Shown here one piece after another: positions 56,701 through 64,000 of a stretch of DNA of 64,000 nucleotides. The position numbers and the translations under genes are program-made. How positions within the stretch are numbered: position 1 is the first letter of the stretch; each line of letters begins with the position of its first letter. The stretch covers positions 5,903,189 through 5,967,188 of the forward strand of contig NC_043744.1 in assembly GCF_004337985.1 (NCBI RefSeq), given 5' to 3'. Below the pieces are notes generated by a model. The model worked only from the letters and a program-made list of their open reading frames with translations, ran no database searches and had not been told where the DNA came from. This DNA comes from Pyricularia pennisetigena. Lineage: Eukaryota; Ascomycota; Sordariomycetes; Magnaporthales; Pyriculariaceae.

Positions 56701-57680
56701 TTATGCAGACTGCACGTGTACGTTCGTGTGCGTCAAAATGTCCCTATCAACGGTTTCCCAATTCCGATGGACTTGACCTGTCCTGTTCCAATACGCATCA
56801 ACTGACTCGCCCTCAAGCCGAGGCGGCAGAGCCGCAAAAGGGAAACCCTCCTTATCTACCTCGCCCTCCCGGTTTTCGTCCAGCTCCATTTCCTGTCCAT
56901 CGAAACCTGTGTCGGTATCGCCAGCACCAGACATGTGCGCATCGCGTTCAGGCTTGGCGAGCGAGCTGCTGGAACCATGTCTATCTGTCTATCGTAGTAG
57001 TGCACGACATCAGAGCTTTCCTCCTGCCTTTCGCTACCTGCCTCTGGGGCGACGCCTGCATCTTGAAGGGAGGATGCCTCGGAGTCGCGGACCTCTGACT
57101 GAAATCTGATCGCGGTAACCTTGCGTCGCTTGACCTGCCTTGGGACGCTTTCGTAGTCGTCTGCAGACGATTCCAGGTCTTGAACGTTACCGAAGGGCGC
57201 AGGAGCGTTGCCTTCGAAAGTCGCAGGGACATCAACTTGCGGACCCGCGGGGGGGCATCGTCGTCAAAAGCCGCTGGGTCATCGTCGTAAGAGGATCTGA
57301 CATGGGCTGGTGAGCTTGTAAAGTACGCGAATTTGTCTCGATCGCCTGTTTCGTGAGGGGGCACGCTCCCAATCTTGAACAGCGCCATGACATGGCGCAA
57401 ATTGTCCACGACGCCATTGTATATGACGACAGGCAGTTTGTCGCGAAATGGGGAGCCTGTTCTTGGTATAATACCATGGAATAACCGACGGCTTGTTTTC
57501 CCAGAACGGTGCAAGTCTAACCTTGGCAATCATTATGCGATCAATGGCCGGCTTGATGCTCCTCAAGTCGGTCTCCTTAACCGCGTACAAAGTTTGCTGA
57601 AGCCGGTGGCCATATAAATTATAATCGAACGTCAACCTTAAAATTAGATAACTCTCGGCTAATGTTAGCAATATGTACAT
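56701..57680 (-). pseudogene. Frameshifted relic of an unidentified gene
   Basis: Protein-like stretches follow each other on the minus strand in changing frames: ETDLRSIKPAIDRIMIAKV, then KLPVVIYNGVVDNLRHVMALF to DDDAPP, then QVDVPATFEGNAPAPFGNVQ to a KRRK stretch, then MSGAGDTDTGFDGQEMELDE to the stop at 56701. The changes fall near 57470, in a run of seven G at 57249-57255 and near 56945. No donor/acceptor pairs explain them. The homopolymer could be a sequencing error, but three changes argue for decay at the edge of the AT-rich block. The acidic, low-complexity C-terminal part and the KRRK patch suggest a nuclear protein, a guess. Confidence 0.5.
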
Positions 57681-57738
57681 AAAACACAATAACAACGATG
57701 GTTTTGCAAGAAAGCAACCAAATGAACTGTGTCACCAG

Positions 57739-58911
57739 TCATTGACGGTCCCCGTATCCTCTTTGCCTCCTTTCCGGCGAACTGCTGCGTCGCCGTTGTC
57801 CCTGACCGCGCCCTCGATACCCATGGCCGTCCCGTCTGAAAGTCTCATTCCTCTCGGGCAGGCCGATGGCTATGTTCTGAGGGAGAATGACCGAAGTAAT
57901 TGCATTTGAGGCATCATGGTCCTCTTGAGAGTGCTCAGAGGAGTCCATTCCAGGGACTTTGGGAAAGTCTGCCGGGTAACGATCCAGACCTGTTGGGTCG
58001 GCATTTATCCTTGCAACCGTGTACAGGCTCACCAAAGAGCTTGGGGCCGCAGGAGACCACTCGGGGATTCCCGTCGAGTCAGGAGCACTCATGTTCAATC
58101 CCAAGCGCACGTAAAAGAGCATGTAGGAAGCGCCCGGCTCTCCCAGCTTCCAAGAGTCGTCGACCGCCGTGACACCATGGATTGTTAGCGGCATTGCCGT
58201 GCCATACCTCGAGTAGAGACGCACGGCGTCTCTGGACTTGGTTGTTTTGCACCTGACACATGCCACCAGAGTGTAGCTGTGGCGTCGCCAATGGTACTTC
58301 GCTGGGCCCGGGGTCTGGTGGTCGAGAGGCATCTCGAAGCTTAGGAGGTCGGCAAATCGGCAGTCTCCATCGTAAGCAGGGTTCACTCGGACGCGAAGAA
58401 AGGTTGGGAACGCAAACTGGCTTCCCGATGGCGTGCGATGTAGGATTTCTTGGGCCACGACGTGGCCGAGCGACCCTTTCCCATCGTAGGAGAAGATGTC
58501 AAGCCCATACAGGTTGCTGCCATTCTTCCAGACACCAATCTCGACCGGCGTTAGGAGGGACTTTGTAAGAGCGTCGTCTCGCACCAGAGTGTCGAAACAG
58601 CGATTGTCCAAGCCAGATTCGACAATGGCCTGTGAAAGAACTTCCCTGTTCTTCCTAAGCCATTCCTCGTCCCACATCCTCCATACCGCGGCTGGTATCA
58701 GCTGCTGCTTCTTGTTATCGTCCTCGGCTCTCTGCTTTGGGCTGTGTGGGCTGTAGGAGTACAGTTGGCGTGTAATCGGCAGAAGTACGTTGAGACCCTC
58801 GCACGTAGGCGAAAGGCACGGATTCCACTTTTGCCGGAGGTAAAACACGATCTCGCTATTGGTGAGACCGCCTAGAAAATAGGTATCGCCAAATAAAGAA
58901 AGTGAGGCCAT
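57739..58911 (-). CDS. Unidentified 390-aa protein with RGR/RS-rich tail
   Basis: A single long ORF with ATG at 58911 (MASLSLFGDTYFLGGLTNSE). The body shows ordinary globular composition: WDEEWLRKNREVLSQAIVESG, then CFDTLVRDDAL, FPTFLRVRVNPAYDGDC, HSYTLVACVRC and ASYMLFYVRLGL, with several hydrophobic strands suggesting a beta-rich domain. The last ~30 residues are GYRGRGQGQRRRSSSPERRQ, an Arg/Gly/Ser tail like those that bind RNA or are methylated. There is no signal peptide or membrane helix. I do not recognise the family. It lies tail-side to the frameshifted relic at 56701 on the same strand; they may once have been neighbours in one locus. It ends about 1.1 kb from the AT-rich border. 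Confidence 0.75.
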   Translation of the reverse strand: MASLSLFGDTYFLGGLTNSEIVFYLRQKWNPCLSPTCEGLNVLLPITRQLYSYSPHSPKQRAEDDNKKQQLIPAAVWRMWDEEWLRKNREVLSQAIVESGLDNRCFDTLVRDDALTKSLLTPVEIGVWKNGSNLYGLDIFSYDGKGSLGHVVAQEILHRTPSGSQFAFPTFLRVRVNPAYDGDCRFADLLSFEMPLDHQTPGPAKYHWRRHSYTLVACVRCKTTKSRDAVRLYSRYGTAMPLTIHGVTAVDDSWKLGEPGASYMLFYVRLGLNMSAPDSTGIPEWSPAAPSSLVSLYTVARINADPTGLDRYPADFPKVPGMDSSEHSQEDHDASNAITSVILPQNIAIGLPERNETFRRDGHGYRGRGQGQRRRSSSPERRQRGYGDRQ

Positions 58912-59132
58912 TTTTGCTTTGTGCTTTAAGACGGCAAATTTCTATTTGGGAGGTGGGTAGGCGCGTCGTCGTTGTCGGTATCAAACAGGTTAAATTCCAA
59001 GGTTTTTTTGGTGTAATCTCATGTAGGTTACCACTGCGCACAAACAGCTCAGATAAAGAGAAGATAAAAACGACTTTCGTTAAAATTTTGTTTAGAATTA
59101 CATTCCAGGCATCATCCAGCACGTCATTCTCC

Positions 59133-59963
59133 CTAGTTAAGCTTGGTCTTCACCCAAGAAGCAGCATCCTGTGAAAACAAATCAAAGTAAGTGGTGTGAG
59201 AGTTTCCGTCCTGGCCTCCGGCGCATACAGGGTCCGTGGCGACGCAAATGGCGCGTAGGATGTTGGAATAGCGGTTCAGCGAGGTAAGCTGGTTGCCAGA
59301 GCGAGGCCAGATCTGCAAGAAATATTGCGAGTTAGTCGAATGTATGCTGACGAGGATCACAGTGCATTTAGACTTACGCCATTTCCAGATGCACCCGTGT
59401 TGGTGTTGTAAGTCTGGTTGGCAGTGTGACGGACGTCGCCCCAGAGGAGAGCGGCCTTGATCTTGTTTCCGGGCGACGTGGTCGGGTTGAGGCCCTGCAC
59501 AGTCGGTTGCGTGCAGCCCTGGATGTTGCCGCCGCCGCCACCGAGGATGTCGCCGACGACATGGGCACCCTGAGGGACATATTAGCTTTCTGGCGGAGAA
59601 GCAAGAAAAATAACAACAAGCGGAGCAACATACCTGAGAGTAGCCGCTCAGCACCAACTTTGAGTTGGGGCACCGGCTGGCGTAGGCCGTGATCTGGTTG
59701 GTACCGTTCGCCACGCCTTGAGCCACAGACGAGCAGTAGGTGGGCTCAAAGGCAGCGGGATACTGGATGCTCTCAAATCCGCAGCTGGTGCTGCCCTGGC
59801 AAATGGCGTTGACGGTCAACTCTTGACGGCCCGGGTATGGCTCGGAGGTGCCGCGAGCGATGAAGATGTGCACGTCTTCGCAGGGGCTTTGGCGCTCCTC
59901 AAGGGCGGCTGGGGCAGCGAGGACAAAAGGAGCCGCAAGGAGGAGAGCCGAGGGGAAGAGCAT
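59133..59963 (-). CDS. Secreted CE5 acetylxylan esterase/cutinase
   Basis: Three exons: 59634-59963, 59378-59569 and 59133-59312. The introns are 59570-59633 (GTATGT...CTCAG) and 59313-59377 (GTAAGT...TTGCAG), all in phase. The start is the ATG at 59963; the frame above has only TTG. The 233-aa product has a signal peptide (MLFPSALLLAAPFVLAAPA) with a short pro-segment ending LEER. HIFIARGTSEPYPGR is the family's N-terminal block. Catalytic Ser109 sits in GYSQG, formed across the first splice junction; Asp201 is in TDPVCAGG and His213 in NSHTTYF. Paired Cys and the GGGGGNIQGC loop fit acetylxylan esterases better than cutinases. It would deacetylate xylan outside the cell. A TTATAA lies about 115 bases upstream (60074-60079). 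Confidence 0.93.
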   Translation of the reverse strand: MLFPSALLLAAPFVLAAPAALEERQSPCEDVHIFIARGTSEPYPGRQELTVNAICQGSTSCGFESIQYPAAFEPTYCSSVAQGVANGTNQITAYASRCPNSKLVLSGYSQVCCSACCYFSCFSARKLICPSGCPCRRRHPRWRRRQHPGLHATDCAGPQPDHVARKQDQGRSPLGRRPSHCQPDLQHQHGCIWKWRKSKCTVILVSIHSTNSQYFLQIWPRSGNQLTSLNRYSNILRAICVATDPVCAGGQDGNSHTTYFDLFSQDAASWVKTKLN

Positions 59964-61248
59964 CTTGGGGGCTGAGGGCAAATGGCGTCTGGTTGTCGAG
60001 AATAGTCAAGTCCTGATGTGCGGAATGGCTGGTGATGATGTTGGACAACAGGACAGCAGGAAACGTCGTGGGTTTATAACAATATTCCACCTACGGAGAT
60101 GAAGCAGCCGCCAATGCGCCTCATTGCAACTCCCCTTAGAAAGGAGAGAGCCCCTCTGTGGATACTGGGGTGCGTAGTACTCGCTAGACTAGTTCCTGGT
60201 TGACGATCTCTGCACAACGTACTGGTGTTAATAGTGGAGATGGAGCATAACGTTCATCTCGCGACCCCGGACGCAAGCATTCTACAGTACAGTAAAACCG
60301 TGGAATTACGTAGTGAAAAACTACGGGATTCTTGATGTGGTCCGGTAGAACATCGGAGAACAAGAGAAGCAATCAAACCAAGCCTGCCTAGACAGGGGGA
60401 TTGAAGCCGACACGACGAACCGTTGTTCGTCGGTCACTGTGGATACGATTCTGGGGAAATGTTACGCTGTCGTCGTGTCGAGTTGGCAGCTGCCCTAGAC
60501 GGTCATCTCCTCGTCCGAACATGCACGGAAGCATGCGTCTATTCGGTCCATTCAGATCAAACTGACAGGGCTGGCTTTCTGCCTGCCCTTTTGATCACGT
60601 ATGTGACCGCCCGGAACCCAGCGCTCCTTGCATATGTTGGGGTTGAAGCACGCATGAAGTGAAGCTTGGCGGAGGGGCATGCTACCCCAGTGCCCGTTTG
60701 GGCAGATTGTTCCGGGAATCAGGATCCAGGTGATCGGCATTTGTATTTCTGGTCTTGTTTTGTCGTCCACATGAAAGATGAAAAGTACAGAAAATTCCCG
60801 AGGTTTGAATGACGACTTGCACGCTATCTATCGGCAGTTGTGACTTGCAGGTATCTTCTTCACTGCATGTCTGGTTCGCATCTATTTGTGAGGCTGGCCG
60901 GGGTCATGATAAATTCTTGATGATCATTCCATTCCCACATGGCTGGCACGGGTCTGTTTCCCTTGGACTTGGGTAATGGTTCATTGTGGGCTTGTAAATT
61001 GAGGTAGGTGGGAGTATCCTGTGGGACGATCGGATCTGGTATCACGTGCCATTCACGTGACAGACAGTCACACGTCTACTTTTCGGATCCCTTTTTCTGT
61101 GCATGTCCACTGAGGGTATCTTTTGGCTGTGCAAGTCGGAAGTAAGCAAAGGTAAATCTCTCGTCTCCGTCTTGTGCCAGCAGTAAAAATGGGTAACCAG
61201 AGTGTTTGCTAGCGTTAACTCTAACAATAATGCTTGATAATAGGCCGC
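59964..61248. other. Intergenic region
   Basis: It carries the esterase promoter and the 3' region of the methyltransferase gene. Only short, unrecognisable ORFs; no repeat seen. Confidence 0.45.
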
Positions 61249-62157
61249 TCAAAATTGAAACCCATACACGCCACCAACCAGTGAGCCTCCAAGAATCCTA
61301 TCAACCAGTTTGACAGCCGCGCGTATAATCCACAAGTACGGTACCCTTTCTACCAGCGCAACTGCTTGAGAATCTCGGTTGATTTGGTGCAACCCGGGAT
61401 TGTTGAGCTCCAGCCAATTTCCGTTGGACATGTAGAAGCCAAAGTTGGCACCCATCCTCTTCAACGGCTGCCCGGGAAAGAGCTTCATGAAGTAGTACCC
61501 AAAAGGCCCAATCGAGTCAAAGTATATCTGGCCTCCCTTCCCACTCCCCTGAAAATGCCGCAGAAGCTTGCAGAACAAACCAAGCACCTGATCAGCATTC
61601 AGGTACATGACCAGACCTTCAAAAATGATCAGCACGGGTCTGTCGTTGGGCACCCGAATGTCACCCAGCCAGTCCACGTCGTTGATAATGTCCGGGCATT
61701 CTAGCCGGTACTCGCCCTGACCCGGCGGTACCTCGGGTTCATCCACCACCGCCCTCCTCAACTCGACCACATCCTCCTTGTCCACGTCGATCCAGACACG
61801 CCCCGGGCCTTGCCACTTGACCCGATGACACCTCGTGTCCATGCCGCAGGCGAGGTGCAGCACGGTAGCTGGCCCTGGATGCTGACTGAGAAAGTTCTCG
61901 GCTGCCTCGTCAAAGATCTTGGCCCTCGCCGAGACCATTTTGGCCATGATGCCTTTATGAGCAGCCCTTGCGCGTGCGTCAAAGTTGTAGCCGTGCTCAT
62001 CCTGGATTTGTTTTCTGATCTTGGCAGACAGCGTGTCGTTGAGGATAGGATTGGGGGACTCGGCGTCGTCGGCACGCGCCAACAGCGTCAGCATGAGCGT
62101 CTCCTGGGCGCCGCTGAGGCTGACTTTGCCCTTGCCTTGGTCTGTTTTAGCTGCCAT
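61249..62157 (-). CDS. TcmP/LCM-type S-adenosylmethionine methyltransferase
   Basis: A single-exon ORF of 302 aa from the ATG at 62157. SLSGAQETLMLTLLARADDAE (about 13-33) is the start typical of TcmP-like O-methyltransferases. VLHLACGMDTRCHRV (99-113) is the SAM-binding motif I of the leucine carboxyl methyltransferase (LCM) fold, VWIDVDKEDVVELRR provides the acidic ribose-binding residue, and LIIFEGLVMYL (about 175-186) is the conserved FEG block. No signal peptide or membrane helix, so cytosolic. The family O-methylates carboxyl or hydroxyl groups of small molecules, often polyketides. No biosynthetic partner is adjacent, so the substrate is unknown. Confidence 0.88.
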   Translation of the reverse strand: MAAKTDQGKGKVSLSGAQETLMLTLLARADDAESPNPILNDTLSAKIRKQIQDEHGYNFDARARAAHKGIMAKMVSARAKIFDEAAENFLSQHPGPATVLHLACGMDTRCHRVKWQGPGRVWIDVDKEDVVELRRAVVDEPEVPPGQGEYRLECPDIINDVDWLGDIRVPNDRPVLIIFEGLVMYLNADQVLGLFCKLLRHFQGSGKGGQIYFDSIGPFGYYFMKLFPGQPLKRMGANFGFYMSNGNWLELNNPGLHQINRDSQAVALVERVPYLWIIRAAVKLVDRILGGSLVGGVYGFQF

Positions 62158-63290
62158 GATGTTGTATCGGAACTGGGTGTTGCGGGATGCAGTGCAGAAT
62201 GTGGCAAATCAAAAGAAGGAGCAGGCACTTGGGTATATATGTTTCTGGCCGAGGACCTCGGTTCCCTCCAAGTCACAGGATACGATTCCGGACAGCGGAT
62301 TTCTTGCACACCGTTGCCCCCAGTCGTATATGGGATTGTGGGGGGGCTGTGACCAATAGGCTGTACAAAAAACTGTATATAGTTCAGATGGATCCCGACG
62401 CTGCTAGGATGGTCCCAAAGCTTCTGCATCATACATTTCAGCACATCATATGCCCGATTGCTCACGGCCTTTTATTCTTACCAAAACGGCCGTAACCGAG
62501 CCCGAAAATTCGTCTAGAATACTACTGGTTGCTCGATCTCCGATAGAAGTACCCGGATGGTAATTATCTGGAACAAATGCAGTCGATACCAAGCATCAGC
62601 CTCGTGTATTGTGCAGCGTATGGTGTAACTTTTGCGCCACATTAGAAGTAACTACCGTAATACAACTTCATTCATCCCCTCAAAGCGTCCAAGCAATTAC
62701 AATGTCCCCAAGAATTTTCGTTTCCGGGCACGTCAAACCTTTCCACCTTGCTGTCCATCCTCTAGCCTCCCAATTATATGCAGGGTTGCTGGTGTGTAGT
62801 ATAAGCAGTAGGTGACGTGCAGAATAAGTTCCGTGTCCTTGCTCATTGTAGTCAAAGAAGTCGATATTGAATTCCTCCTCTTCGTTGGCTGCTGGCTCTT
62901 CTGGGGCGCAGACATTTTGATTTTATGAAATTTTTTAAATATTAAATATTTCAAGTTTGTGGAGATGGTTGTTCTGCTCGCGATAATATGGTTAGCCAAT
63001 GATGAGAGTAAACAATAGGGAACTTGTTACAGACTGTAGTTGTTGTTGTTGCTGGAGGTGACTACATTGGTGGGTCCCTCAGTTGTTGCCTTCTTTCAAA
63101 ATATCACTTTCCCGTCACTTTCCAGTCACTTCTGACCTGCCCAACCCATTGGTACGACCCCGCCAGATCCTCTGCACCACTTACTGAAAATCTTTTGTAC
63201 AGATTCCCTCGACAAGCTAGATTACAAAACAAGCTACATCACAAAACAAGATACATCACAAAACAATGGCTACCGCAGAGGGCCCCCCTG
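62158..63290. other. Divergent intergenic region
   Basis: It holds the methyltransferase promoter on one side and that of the gene at 63291 on the other. The last 90 bases contain a triple repeat of ACA/TACATCACAAAACAA-like units just before the ATG, a leader-like sequence. No gene seen. Confidence 0.45.
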
Positions 63291-64000
63291 ATGTCTACTC
63301 TCAGCGCGGAGCTGATTCAGTACCTACACCAGCTCTCGTATCTGCCGATTACCAGGCTGTACAAGACCATGTCCCTGCAGCTGGCCAAGGTCGACTTGGA
63401 CATGGACCTTGACCTGAAGAGCACCATACAAATGCTGGATTGCGAGCAGGATGACCCCGGAGTCATCACGCAGCTGCTTCACAGCATCCCCCGGGATCTC
63501 TTGTCGTCCATCGCCAAAGGTACAGTGGCCTACGATGTCTTCAACGGAGGACTAAACCATCACAGTGGTGCCTTTGCCGGCACCTATATCGCATCCCTCT
63601 CCATCGACGGTAGAGACGGCAGGTTCTTGACCGCCAACGAATATTCCACGCTTCGAGACCACCTCAAGACGTACTGCGACGCCTGGGACGATTTCTCCAG
63701 CCGCAAAGGAGTTAACTCGCCCTGGGAAATGGGATCCAACCATTCCGTCGTCTGCACGTCTCAAGGCTTTCGTCTGCCAAGTGGACAAGAAGAATCACGG
63801 AGACCTCGATGGGCCGTTGAGCATCAGCTCCGACACCCAAAAGCTCCGGGTCAGCCAGATGCGAGATAGTCTCCAAAAGCGCATAGATTACGCGCTCGAC
63901 CCGGTCGGCGACGATGAACAGCACCAGAGCCCCGTTATGGTCGGCTGTTCCGAGAAAATTGACGTCCACATTACAGCGCACGCCACCGACGGCCCGCTTA
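63291..64000 (+). CDS. Unidentified gene, 3' partial
   Basis: From the ATG at 63291 the protein starts MSTLSAELIQYLHQLSYLPI and runs in good codon usage through NGGLNHHSGAFAGTYIASLS to DDFSSRKG. It then loses quality, while the other frame becomes protein-like (FVCQVDKKNHGDLDGPLSIS to the window end). A 55-nt intron from GTTAAC (63710) to CTCAAG (63764) would join the two in phase, but its donor is weak; a frameshift is the alternative. An overlapping ATG at 63266 opens a 48-codon frame that may be an upstream ORF. No domain is recognised, and the gene continues beyond the window. Confidence 0.55.

Overview
The window comes from a filamentous ascomycete. Genes carry short introns (47-66 nt) with GTAAGT-like donors and CAG/TAG acceptors. 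They include a fungal-type highly reducing polyketide synthase, an ankyrin-CorA fusion and a CE5 esterase. The middle is a long AT-rich block whose transposons carry many TAG/TAA stops where CAG, CAA or TGG are expected, the signature of repeat-induced point mutation (RIP). Sordariomycetes is my best guess, not proven.

Left gene-rich arm (1-23.2 kb). The window opens inside a highly reducing PKS (last 999 aa: dehydratase tail, structural pseudo-KR, ER, KR, ACP). Next come a small secreted protein, an ABM-fold monooxygenase-like protein, a secreted M28-like peptidase, an acetoacetate-decarboxylase-like protein and an MFS sugar-type transporter. The last four share the minus strand, so positions 1-10.7 kb could be the right edge of a secondary-metabolite cluster. 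Beyond it lie a mannosyl-3-phosphoglycerate synthase-like glycosyltransferase, a 1149-aa ankyrin/CorA-like membrane protein, a CxxC mini-protein, a secreted KPY-repeat protein and an unidentified 240-aa protein at the edge of the AT block.

AT-rich block (about 23.2-56.6 kb). Almost everything identifiable is mobile or repetitive. There are two 1.9-kb TIR elements with perfect 8-bp target duplications, a Fot1/pogo-like element with TA duplication, a 492-bp MITE with an 8-bp duplication, and a ~300-bp tandem satellite. There are two Copia retrotransposons arranged head to head, further Copia fragments, LTRs of two families, and 169 uninterrupted copies of a 9-bp minisatellite inside a Copia RNase H region. 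One ambiguous base (38714) sits between inverted, identical LTR halves and probably marks an assembly join. A 77-codon secreted, effector-like ORF (30344-30577) is the only plausible gene here.

Right gene-rich arm (56.6-64 kb). A frameshifted relic is followed by an unidentified 390-aa protein, a secreted CE5 acetylxylan esterase/cutinase with an intact catalytic triad, a TcmP/LCM-type methyltransferase and the start of an unidentified gene that runs off the window.

All gene models are read from sequence alone. Splice sites were chosen by consensus, phase and continuity of conserved motifs.
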